Below are positions 35,149 to 45,718 of a stretch of DNA of 64,000 nt, in pieces; positions within the stretch are counted from its first letter, which is position 1, and each line of letters starts with the position of its first letter. Origin of the DNA: Corticium candelabrum (lineage: Eukaryota > Porifera > Homoscleromorpha > Homosclerophorida > Plakinidae). The notes under the pieces are model-generated. The model saw only the letters and a list, made by a program, of their open reading frames with translations. It searched no databases and was not told the origin of the DNA. The DNA is taken from assembly GCF_963422355.1 (NCBI RefSeq), contig NC_085101.1:2510701-2574700 (forward strand), given 5' to 3'. The position numbers and the translations under genes were made by a program.

Positions 35149-37101
35149 AGACTCGTGCCCAGTCCTCCTCCGCGCTAGGTTGCTTACACTACGTGCGCTA
35201 GCTGTCACGTGTGTATAGGTCCATGTGGTTTCACACGTGTGGTTGGCTTAAGCACGGAGGGACCATGCTTCGTCACGTGACATGCTTTGAGTCTAATTAA
35301 GTTATTTAGCTCAGCCCACTGGTCTCAGCTAAGAGTTCTAAGAGGCTCGACACAGAAGGTGGTAGATTAGCAAGAGCCTAACAACTTGCCTACAACTGGT
35401 CAGTCGCCTGGCCTCACAAATCAACGCCATCATGCACATGCACGATTCTCTTCGTAAAACTGCGCCGGCTAGCAGAGTCTAGAGTAGGATAACGCAGCCC
35501 ATGACGGACATATTTCGTACATTTGACTACCTTCACAAATCTAAAGCAGATCTAAATCTAAATACAAATTCAGATTGTCATACACCCAGATGTGTGTCTC
35601 TTTCGTGAGCTGCTGTACATCCTGGTAATCATTCGCCACTTCTTTAGTTAGACGTCGCTAAACCTGTTGATATGATTGCGAGACACCAAGATGGTTGAGG
35701 TCTGTATTGCTTGCTTTCCTGTACCGCGAGCAAACAAGCATGTAGGCTTTTAGGAGTGCAATCCCACTGCTTTGGCGATCTCAGAACTTCAGTGCCACAG
35801 TGCCCGTGATGAGAGCCTGCAGGCGTGTGCTGTCGGCATCCTCGTTGGCTTTCCCTTTGACCAGCGCTTGCAAGATGCCAAACAAATGAGGGCTTTGACG
35901 ACGCATCGTGTCTTCGATGTCTTTCACAAAGAAACGACGTAAATCTTGCCACGAAACAGGCCCTCGACCAAGAGAACAGCAGTCGGACTCCCGCAAACGT
36001 TCGATCTATCTCGGACGACAGAGTCGTTTCTACTAATTGCCAATTGATTGCCGTCTCCGTATAATCTCTTGAGACATGTTGCTTCGCTGGAGTTGGACAA
36101 GTCCCACTTGCTTGATTCGAATCTTGTCGATTTCTCCTTGTGACTTCTACAGGTCAAACAGGCACTCTACAAGTACACACCTCTTGTACGCAGTGCGTAT
36201 CTTACTTGCATAAGGCGAGGGGTGATTCCGCAAGTCTGAAACGTCAGTAGAATGTGCTATAACTCCAACAGAGACTACTGCGAAGGCAATAACAACGTAG
36301 ACGTATGTTCTGGTGGCATGGTCCATCCTGTGGCGAGCTTCCGGGAAAGCTTACGAGCCACCTCGACGTGACTGATATTAGCTTAAAATTGGTCCAACAA
36401 AATCTGCTAGACGTAACTAACAGGGACGCCTGAACGCGGTGCTCTGGCAGATACAGGGATCAGGACCCGTCGCAGCCTTTTGAAAAAGAGAGGCTTTACC
36501 TTCACGTACTCGTGTGGCTCGACAGGTATGTAGAAGGTCTAGGCGCGCGCGAATGCACTTGCACTTACCATTGAGACCGCTCTTCTCGAAAGTCCTTCTC
36601 TGGTCGCACTCTCACGGACAAGGACGCCATCAACAAGTTATCGGCACGTAATGGCTTAAGCCTGGTTCACAATATGATGCCGACGTTGAGTTGAGCGTCA
36701 AACTTCAAAGAAACCGCCTCGACGTCGGCGGCATCCTTTGATGTTGACGCCGACGTCGACGCTGGAATAGGATTCATTTCTATTGTTGACGGCGTCAATA
36801 TTGTGAACCAAGCTTTAGTGGCTCTATAATTGTTGTGTACTTAGTCTTTCTAATTGTGTAATCATGCATTACAAAAGCCCTCCTACGGAAACTATCATGC
36901 TAAATAGTAGTATCTACCAATCATGTCACGCCATTTCGGTCACGTTACAAACATGTTTGTCACGTGACGAAGCATGGTCCCAGTCCTCCTCCGTGCTTAG
37001 GCCAATCACACGTGTGAAACCACATGGACGTATAAACACGTGACAGCTAGCGCACGTGGTGTAAGCCACCTAGCGCGGAGGAGGACTGGGCACGAGTCTA
37101 C
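35149..37101. mobile_element. ~1.95 kb element with ~140 bp TIRs
   Basis: Left 35149-35285 and right about 36957-37101 are inverted copies starting TAGACTCGTGCCCAGTCCTC, with TA at both outer edges. The interior has no recognisable transposase; a weak minus-strand ORF pair (35644-36157) is of unknown identity. It is nested inside the long dispersed element and itself contains the MITE at 36663-36816. Confidence 0.75.
36663..36816. mobile_element. ~150 bp MITE, family B (TGGTTCACAATAT ends)
   Basis: AGCCTGGTTCACAATAT at the left and ATATTGTGAACCAAGCT at the right are inverted and flanked by TTA on both sides. The interior has inverted GACGTCGGC blocks. A longer relative is at 56077-56416. Confidence 0.75.
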
Positions 37102-37676
37102 TAAACTCCCAAGAGTAAGCGCCTGCCACGTGACCTAATACAACACGTTTACTTATTATTTGGACCCTTTAATTGTTAGTTGGAGTGCAGTAAAGTTTAT
37201 ACTAAGCGTCTTGTTCTACAAACTTTACAGGATTGAGGAAGACGATTTATTGTCAAGGTAGTGGCCCAGTGTAGCGCGTGCTAATAAGCGTGGCTAAAGC
37301 ACCTAACTCAAGCATTATATCAATGCAAAATTTGTATTGATAAATGCAAACACAGAAACGCCGGTCTACTGTTCGATGTCTTTTGTGCCACACACTTTAA
37401 TATATCACATGTTTAATTAATCGGTAAAGTCAAAATTTCAAATATTTGTCAGTTGCTTGTCCCGACTTGCCAGATCACGTCTACTGTCTCTGTGTCAAAC
37501 CTAGTCACTATTTTGATTTTACGAACGATTTCTGTACCAGAATTTTTGTTTTGCATCTTTATAACTATAATTATAACAGTTATAATTAATTTAACTGAAA
37601 ATAATGATTAGACATAATCAATTAATTATATGTACATTGTGGCCTGTGTTTTTAAAATACATTATATTTTGTACAG

Positions 37677-38919
37677 ACAATAGAATCGGAGATCACTGAT
37701 CTGAGCAGCGAAGTAGAGCATGAAAAACAAGAAAGAATGAAGTTGGAGGTTATCATGCAACGTTACACTTTTGTTAGAAATTGACTCAAAATTTATAGAT
37801 CGCCAATGAGCAACTGCAAGAAGCCGTCATTCAGCACCAAGCAGACAGCAACCAAACTTCAACAGTTAGAAATAAAACTGTGTGACACTTTATTGTATAT
37901 TTCTCATTGTCATGGCAACAGAAACTAAAACAAGAACTGGAACTTGTAAAAAGTCAACTACAGAATGAAAGCAATGAATTTGCTCAGCTAAAGGTCATTG
38001 AACGCTTATTTATGATTTTAGCAAATGCTACATATCATATATTTTTATACATATTTAGAATTATTTGCTGGAAATGCAGAAGAACACTTCAACTTCAACA
38101 AGATCTGTCGGTATACTAAATATATTTTTTAATTGGGTAGAAAAGTGAGTTTCAAACATTTCTGTTTTGTTTAACTTTTCTGTTTTAGATTTTGACAGCA
38201 TCTGTTGCTGAGCTTCAAAGAAATCAATTAGTTATAAATGGAACGATTGAGGTATACATGCATGCAGGGTAGCCTTTTGACCCCCATTCTGTTCAAAATC
38301 CGTGTCAATATTTAATCTAATTTTTGTCTGCACGTCTTGTTTGAAGCTATGTCTAAATGGTATAGACGTACAAAACTACAAAAATTTGGTATGATACTTT
38401 ACATTTGTTTCATTGCCTGTGTTCTTGTGTTCTGAAAACGTCTCACGGATATCTGAATAAGCAAAGGGCAGAACTTTACAGGAATGCATATGGTGGCAAT
38501 GCGTATAGAAGTACCTACAATTGTTGATCTGCATGTGCTATGTTATAGTGTGTAAGTATGGTGTAAACAGGTAATTACCAGTAATTATATTTACAGGCAA
38601 TGAAACTGGAAATCAATGATACAAGACAAGAGCTGCAGAGTGAAAGGGACGCACGAATGACGTTGCAGGTTGACAACAAACTTTTCTGAATACAATACAC
38701 TTTGTGGATCTAATGAGCATGCTATAGAACGAGAATGTGCAATAGCAAGAAATGATTTTGAAGCTTCGATCAGACGTTCTGAGTATCAACACAACTTCAA
38801 ATGTTAGCACACCTGATTCAAATATTTGCATGTTCTAGTTTGTATATTTGTGTCTGTGTTTGCTTGTTTGTTTGTGTTTGCTTATATGTATGTATGTATG
38901 TATATATGTTTATATACGC

Positions 38920-38991
<72 letters not shown>

Positions 38992-39348
38992 ACGCGTGCT
39001 ATTTTGTTTATCTTAAGTTAAAGTTTTCATACTAGGAAGTGAGGCAAGAACTGGATCTTGTGAAGGAGCAATTGCAAAATGAAATCCAACAATCTGCTCA
39101 GCTACAGGTTTGTTTATGCATAATTCTATTAATCATACCCAGCTGATCCGCCCAATTTGGATGTCGTGTATTACCGCAGAATGATTCGATAGAATTGAAA
39201 GAAAACGCTTTCCAACTCCAACAAGACAGTTCTGTATAAGGATAATTGTACAGTAGATTTAGAAGCGATCGTATTCATGTTTTTCATTGTTTAGGGTTTG
39301 GCAGCAACTATTGGTCAACTAAACATAGATATCAACACAACAACAGAG
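37677..39348 (+). CDS. Coiled-coil protein exons in a duplicated five-exon block (partial gene)
   Basis: Ten short exon candidates with good GT-AG borders can be read. The clearest are 37677-37748, 37799-37864, 37922-37993, 38189-38251, 38597-38668, 39036-39107 and 39295-39348. All these are multiples of three and start in phase 0. They are rich in Glu, Lys, Gln and Leu with heptad-like spacing (for example [17 protein letters not shown] and [17 protein letters not shown]). Exon 1 resembles exon 6, 3 resembles 8, 4 resembles 9 and 5 resembles 10, so a five-exon block of about 1.0 kb was duplicated. Exon 4 (38060-38111) is 2 nt shorter than its partner (39180-39233), and the exon 7 candidate near 38728 has an in-frame TAG. 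The start and full extent are unknown. It is likely a stalk-forming segment, perhaps of the gene whose C-terminal exons lie at 41.8-42.5 kb. Confidence 0.6.
38920..38987. repeat. TA microsatellite
   Basis: (TA)n in the intron before the exon at 39036. Confidence 0.95.
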
Positions 39349-39349
39349 G

Positions 39350-41812
39350 TATCTTTGACAAAGATGGCATATAATGCAGATACTCAAGTTTGTCATATGC
39401 ATAGACAGGCATCGTTCTGCTAGATATTTCCCCCATAATTTGAACTACATGTCAAACACGTCTCTTAGAGGAACGCTGATACAGGGCCGTAGCAAGCTGA
39501 CCTAGCGCACACTAATGGGTGTGGTACGCTTACGCGCGTTAAAAATTTCGAACTGCCTATAAATGAGAATCCGGAACCCAACCGTGATGTAGTGAAACAG
39601 ACGCAAACCTTTACCAGATGAATAATAAATTGATATTATTTAATCACCTATGCGTTAACCGAAAGTTCCAAGAAATAGTGGACAGACGAAAGTGCAAATT
39701 TCAAAAACTGCCAGTGCTATGGCCCAGGCAGCCCTGGCACTCTCTACGAGACTGTGATAGGAAAAATACTGTAATGGATGACAAGCTAGACTCTGTCGTC
39801 AGAAAAACGAGTACGCAATGTCACGTACTGCTTGGTAATCCACTAGTGTGCTCAGCTGAACTGCATGTAACCTCTAGCTGTTTAAAATTTCAGTTTTCTG
39901 GCTCTAGTAGCAAACATAAATATCGTCATTTAGCCTATACTGTCATCAAAATTGGCTACTTCGGGACCATCAATTGCAATTACTCATGAGGTGCTTCAAG
40001 TTTCAATCCCTCCGTCAGATGATTCTGAAGTTTTGTCTGTACAACTTTCATTTTGCTAAAAGATCTTCGACGATAGCTAGGACATAGAACAGAAATTAAA
40101 CAAAGAAAAATCGCTTGTAATAATGTTGACTAGGTGGGAGAAATTTGACTGTACTGCCCCTTCTTCAGCTTTCGTCTCTGCAAATTCAAAATCTTTCAAG
40201 TTTCCTGCAGGTTTAGTGTCTCTGACACGCATTGCTTGTTTCTCCATCGACTTTTGTCTTTTTCTGTTTCCTTTCTTCCGCCTGCATCCTAACTCATTTG
40301 CTTGACTTGACACTTCAATTCATTTAAATTACCATGTTCTCCACCCATTTCCGGGTCACGTGCAACCAGAAAACGATCGAGAAAGCGCTTTGTTGTTCAA
40401 CAGCTAGCTATTACAAGATTGTAAATGGTAAGTGTGTGAATAAAGAACCTAACACACTTGTCGTTAGCTTTTCCGAAATGTCAAGTACGAAGAGCGAAAC
40501 TGCAGTGCACGTGGCGGACAAGAACGCGATTCGCCTTTCTCATTGTACTAGGAATAAAAGCTGTATGTCATAGAACGAGGTGCAGCCTAAGATGTTCGCT
40601 TGTTCTGCTTCGTTAGGACACAACTTGAAATGATGGCACTTTTTCAAGTTTGCGTGGGTGTGCCTGCGTGTGCGCGGTGAATCATGCGCGGGCACCTCTC
40701 GCCATAAAATGAAAGTTCTGTATTTCACTTTCGCCGTATGCTCTCATTAGCTCAGAACCTGGCTGTACAAGTGTCCTGGCAGCTTTCCCAATTAATATCA
40801 AGATCAAGAATGGGTGTTGCCGTACCATTTAAATTGTTTCCAATTCAAAATTTCTGTAAGAGAAATTGTATTTATCTATTAGTAGTTAGTCCAGAGAGTA
40901 AATGAAGAGGTCTAAGGTGATTGCTCAATTAAATGCAACTTGGCCTGGTATCTGTCAATGATCTTACCCTCCGCAGAACGACACACCAATTAGCTAAAGT
41001 CTTAGATAGCTACCACTACGTCACATAGTACACATACATTTTAACTAAAATAGGTTTATTTTATTAAATTTGTTTTAAAATATTTAGAGTTTAATTATAA
41101 TTTAATTTTTTTGGTTTCTAGATATAAATTAGAAGTATTTTATGTAAACACGCCAGCAGAGAAATAAAAGTTTACTCTAGTCAATGCAACAAATAACAAG
41201 TATGTTGTAAACAAAGGTTCAACCAAAATTGACTGCTTTGAATATTCAATCGATTATTAGCTGAGCTGATAGTCATAGATTAACTAATTATGTACGTTTT
41301 TCTTGATAAAATTTAGACATGCATGTTGTAGCTACTTAAGCGAGTTGTCTTGTCAGGCTATATTACCAGCTCGTTCTTGCCGTCATGTACGTGATACAAA
41401 CAATGGTATTTACTACATCAAACCCATCGGTAAAATTGCCAACAATCAATCGAGTGATCAAGTGATTCACTGACAAATGATTTGATTTTTTGGTTCTGGA
41501 GACTCGTTTCCTGTCTATTGTGATATTTCTAATGGGGGTGAGTAGTATAGCACTCAATCAAACAGCAACTCTTCGCTTATGTACATATATAAAAATGACA
41601 CATACAGCTAAACATGGCTCGTTGACATCAAGAACTCTTATGAATACTAGTAGATTTGATTGATGAAAAAATTTTAGTGTCCAGACAAATTCTCTCTTGT
41701 GTGGTATCTTGGAAACAGTAAGCTCTACATAAACATAAAATAATTACATCTGTATATAAATTATATAACTGTTTTACCCAAATACTGATGAAAACCTTTT
41801 GGATGGTTTCAG
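39350..41812. other. Non-coding stretch, possibly intronic
   Basis: It lies between the coiled-coil exons and the globular-domain exons. A CAGGGCCGTAGCAAG motif at 39483 resembles a hAT end. AT-rich DNA follows at 41040-41760. No exon was recognised. Confidence 0.4.
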
Positions 41813-42499
41813 GCTATACAATGGTCTATAAGGCAGTTAGTGGAGTGGTAGAAAACTTAGCAGATCTGTGGATTAATGAGGGAGTTGTCAATGAGAAGCA
41901 AGAGGACGCCTTGAACACAAGTAACGTTTTCAAAGGTCATTATAAGAACAGAATCGTTGACCAATGGAGAGATTATAGACCCAAAGAGGTCTAAACCTAG
42001 TAACGATACTTTTAATTAATTAAGATGATCATGATATTGTAATGTGTAGGTTGTTGTTGTATTGTACACAGCAGAAGTTGAAGTGCTTCGACTGGTTTTT
42101 GATGGCCACCTGAGCAGCAAGACTGATTGGTGTAGCCAAGAACGACTTGCTTTCTCTCCATACTCTGACCTGAAAACAAGTTCTACAAACTTCTTTGCAA
42201 TCAAAGGACATGGCTCTATTAATCGTTATTGGTTCATCAATAAGATTTACAAAAGCTGCGAAGAGGATGCAGGCTGGCTCATCTTTTACTCTCCTGGTCG
42301 TATAAATGGTTGTTCTTGGGAGAAGCCCAGTGATGCTAAAATCATCTTTAGTCGTGCCACAAATGGTACAACCTGGGCAACGGGTATGGATGTCATCCAT
42401 GAATATGTCATTGTGAAACTGATCAACTTTTGTATGTACTTTCTTGCTACTGCAGGTGACGTAGGAGAAGCAGACGTTTTGGCAGTCTTTGTTGACTAA
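41813..42499 (+). CDS. C-terminal exons of an extracellular-looking globular domain, family not recognised
   Basis: There are three exons: 41813-41990 (after TTTCAG, before GTCTAA), about 42050-42383 (after GTGTAG), and 42456-42499 (after CTGCAG) ending in TAA. The last intron, 42384-42455 (72 nt), is in frame and open, so a naive ORF runs through it. Splicing gives NGTTWATG then DVGEADVLAVFVD. The domain has spaced cysteines and aromatics (DWCSQERLAFSPYSDL, RYWFINKIYKSCEEDAGW, NGCSWE), a pattern I associate with unnamed lectin-like extracellular domains of cnidarians and sponges, but I cannot name the family. The first exon begins out of phase, so at least one upstream exon exists. It could be the head of the coiled-coil gene at 37.7-39.3 kb. 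Confidence 0.65.
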
Positions 42500-43090
42500 T
42501 TACGCAATCACGTGATGAAATGTCCTGTTTTGGTTGCTGGCTTTTTCGACCCTAATTGATTAGTGTTCATCTCTTTTTCAGTCTAGCTCTTGCATGTGAC
42601 GTCCGCATTTTGCTGCTAAATGGTGTGCATGCTAGCCTAGTGCACCAGCAATCGATCGTGTTAGGTAATATTTCAATGTGAGTGTATTGATAGTCTTCTC
42701 TGTTGTTCATGAGCATCTGCACATACATCTACGTATGTACAATAATATGATCTGCAAAACCTGTACTGTGTCTAGTCCTCTAGAGGCATGTATAGGCAGT
42801 GCATTTGCATATATATATATATATATATTGAAATAAGAATATTTGAATTTTCGGACTCCAGTATGAGTGTTTACCAGAAATAGATGTGTATAAGTGATTT
42901 ATATATATATATATATACACACTGTAAATATGTGTATGAAGTTTTCGAGTTTACATTAGGGGGTCAAACGCTTACTAAAGCATTTGGAAGTGAGCCAAGT
43001 AAATTTTATTAAATAAATAATAGCGCTTCTTTTAATTAATTAATAATAGTACTTTACGCATGCCCAGTAGACTCAATGTCATTCTCTGTA
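42500..43090. other. Intergenic with two short TA tracts
   Basis: TA runs at 42811-42828 and 42901-42916 share flanking bases, a small inverted arrangement. No gene seen. Confidence 0.5.
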
Positions 43091-43091
43091 G

Positions 43092-43782
43092 TTTTGAGGG
43101 CTCATAGAGGAAAACCAGCTACGTTTACAACAACATGGAAACACTCAGGTAGAATTTCTGAGATCTACTCTGTTTATGTACAACGTTAACCCTCATTCCA
43201 GTGACTGTTACACCATGCAGTTAAAGAACTTGACCAACTACAACTAGAAGGTTCCCTAGATAATGATCAAATAGTTATAAAAATAAAGTTAGGCACACTG
43301 GCAGCAACAGGAGGTCGAGGCCAAGTTGAAAGACTAACTGCACCAAGGTTGGTCTGCATCGATCATGTCAATATCCTTCCCATTGTGAGGTACTCAAAGC
43401 AGAAAGATACATACTACATAGTGGCACAAACAATACCAATTTCGTTAAAGGCACAAACAATACCAATTTCGTTAAAAACCTCACCTATTTCCTATGCAAA
43501 ACATAATCGCACCTAGTTCAAAGATGTGTCTCGAGAGATTCAAAAGTTAAAATTTTACTAAATTTTTTCAAATAAATGTACCCAAAGTGTATCACAAACA
43601 GGAAAAACAAACCTTTATCAACTAGGACACTTTTTCAGCCACAATCGTTGTCGCAGGTATGTTATGAGACACTTTGGTATTGGCAGACCTTCAACGTCTT
43701 GGAAATTCACGAGCACAGAGATGCAAGATCGACAAATGTCCTTCAGAGGAGGAACTAAAGACAGACATTTTAATTCAATTTA
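43092..43782 (+). CDS. Exons of an unrecognised gene (3' part)
   Basis: An exon from about 43092 (after CTGTAG) to 43149 (before GTAGAA) reads LRAHRGKPATFTTTWKHS. It joins in phase to an exon starting at about 43222 (after CATGCAG): VKELDQLQLEGSLDNDQIV, then KLGTLAATGGRGQVERL, LVCIDHVNILPIVRYS and YYIVAQTIP. A 26-bp tandem duplication at about 43431-43480 repeats AQTIPISLK and may be part of the coding region or a break. A last exon from about 43657 (after TCGCAG) reads MRHFGIGRPSTSWKF and stops at TAG (about 43780). Codon pattern and splice borders look coding. I recognise no domain. The gene is convergent with the SPRY gene on the minus strand. Confidence 0.45.
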
Positions 43783-44032
43783 CTAGTATTTGTGTGATTA
43801 AACTACACAAATATGTAAATATTTATAGAAAGCCAGATCAAATTAGGTTTAGAGAGTATGTGTACCAGAAAGTCATTATATGTAACCCTTGCTTATTGTT
43901 CCTTTGCTGCTTGTTAGTAACATTGATCCAATGTCATAGAAATTTTGTTTCTAATTAATGAATTAATAGCACATTAGAGTCTACGATCTGCAAACAAACG
44001 TACGCCCATAACAAACTAGATTCACTAACTAA

Positions 44033-44935
44033 TCAAGTAGTGACCCCCAAAGTAGTCACTGCACTTGTCAATTTTTCATGTCCTTCCACACACAAGGCTT
44101 GCCATTCAAGCTGCAGTCCATTTCCAAGGCCATCGAAATCTAGTCTCGCGTAGCCAGACTCGAACTGAACACACCAGGCAAGTGGCCTAAATCTAGCGCA
44201 CGTACAATAGTAACAAAGCCAAAAGTTCTCTATACATTGTGCTTTCTAGATTCAAATCGATCAGACAAGAATAGTAGCCTAGACAATATTACTAATTATC
44301 TTACCAGGTTGGAAGGAGGTCATGTCAATTTGAATTAGTGAACCAACACTTCGTAACCCAATTGACGGATAGAGACCCTTCAACGGCACCTCTTGTTCAC
44401 AACATCCAACTTCATACCCATTCTTTGTAAAAAACACGGTTGCTCTAGTCTTCTCCGCACCTTCTGCCAATCCATTCACCCCATCCAATGTATTCATCCC
44501 ATCCAACGGTCCATTTCGAAATCGAACGCCACATCCTATCCTGTCCCCTCTACCACAAACTCCGAGTTTCGTTAATGTGTTCACACAAAAATTCTGTGAT
44601 CTTGCGACCTCATCAAACAAAAAGCCGTCATCTGCATGGTAGGCTGCTGACCCAGGCTCCCAACCCGGAAACATATCGAGAGAATATTGTTCGTGCACAA
44701 CACCAATGTTAATTTCTGCCTCATTTCCCGTGTTTTCAATAAGAAACTCGAAGTATCTTCGCGAGTTGGAGAAGCGATGTCTGCCGATTGCTATTCCAAC
44801 GTCCTCGTGACGGAAATATACTTGTCTTCTGCCGGTGTACGACAAACGGTTGCCGTCTATTGCTATTTGACTCGACTCTCTCCAAAGCAGCGAGGATGAC
44901 GGGCATTTTTCGCCACACACGTCCATTGCACTCAT
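44033..44935 (-). CDS. SPRY-domain protein, SPRYD3-like
   Basis: There are two exons on the minus strand: 44935-44305 from ATG, and 44139-44033 to TGA. The intron 44304-44140 (165 nt) starts GTAAGA. The lengths 631 and 107 sum to 246 codons with a consistent phase, giving 245 residues. The SPRY core shows GNRLSYTG, YFEFLIENTG, PGWEPGSAAYHADDG, GDRIGCGVRF, VFFTKNGYEVG and YPSIGLRSVG, which is close to the SPRY repeats of SPRYD3. There is one SPRY unit, where vertebrate SPRYD3 has two. SPRY domains act as protein-binding scaffolds, often substrate receptors; the partner is unknown. The start is 783 bp from the start of the divergent FAM117-like gene. The intron carries a CTCGCGTAGCCAGAC repeat whose edge forms the 3' splice site. 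Confidence 0.88.
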
Positions 44936-45718
44936 TCGACATCCGGGAAAGCACCGATCGCGATCGAGGAGATCGAGCTTTTTTGTTTACATTGTAAAAA
45001 TACGTTCATGGAATATGAAGTCTTGTTTTACTATAGATGGTATCTAGTTTTGGCACAACTGAGTTGTAATCAACATGATTGTCAACAACAGAGTAACCAA
45101 ACCTAATTTTGGAGGAACCAAATTTATTTAATAAATTGATGGGTAGTAAATAAATATTGATAGATGGTATTCATATTATTAATAAATGTTGTTATTATTA
45201 ATAATAAATTTTACATTATTTCTGGTTAACGTGAGCTACATCATCGGCATTGATTTTCAGGTTCAGAAATATATTTTTAGCTAATTAGGTGCGACAGAAA
45301 TATATCATTCATTCATTCATTCGTATATGTATAAATCTAGGTATAAATAGTACAGTGACCCTATTTAGATGCTAATTATGTCAGTTTCTATTTGCAAGTA
45401 CGGTTCGTCTTGATCAAAGGCTAACTTTTAATTAATTAAGGTACCATGTACCCTAGTGTCGACGATAATTTACACGTTCCTAGAGATTCAGTAAAATACA
45501 AAATACGTTAGGTAATATATTTCATAAGTACATACATAGCAAAATAAACTCTCGAAAATAACCGCGGTGTTATCACATGATCAGATATTTAAATCACGTG
45601 TCTATTGCAGTCCAATGATATGGGAACGTCATCACGTGACTTGTTCCAGTCACTCCCGGCTTGTTTGGGACTGTCTCCCCATTTGCGTCGCGTGAACAGT
45701 CTATTCAGGACGGCGACG
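44936..45718. promoter_or_regulatory. Shared upstream region of two divergent genes
   Basis: 783 bp separate the start codons of the SPRY gene (minus) and the FAM117-like gene (plus). The stretch is AT-rich in its centre, with an (ATTC)n tract at 45307-45321, and shows no clear TATA box that I would commit to. CACGTG E-box-like sites lie at 45595-45600 and nearby (ATCACGTG at 45634). A bidirectional promoter is an inference from the arrangement only. Confidence 0.4.

Larger units (their letters stand above)
32880..37250 (+). mobile_element. Long dispersed element, copy 2, with nested insertions
   Basis: This is the inverse partner of 17860-19375. It starts with the iteron array (32887-33080, ACCGACCTCA motifs), passes TACTACCGGCGTAATTTTGAC, and includes CTAGAGTTGCGTGATTTCCCA (33640-33660) and the ORF tail at 34681-34920. 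It ends with TTATTATTTGGACC and TTTACAGGATTGAGGAAGAC (37150-37245). Two younger elements are nested in it: 34000-34597 and 35149-37101. Confidence 0.65.
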
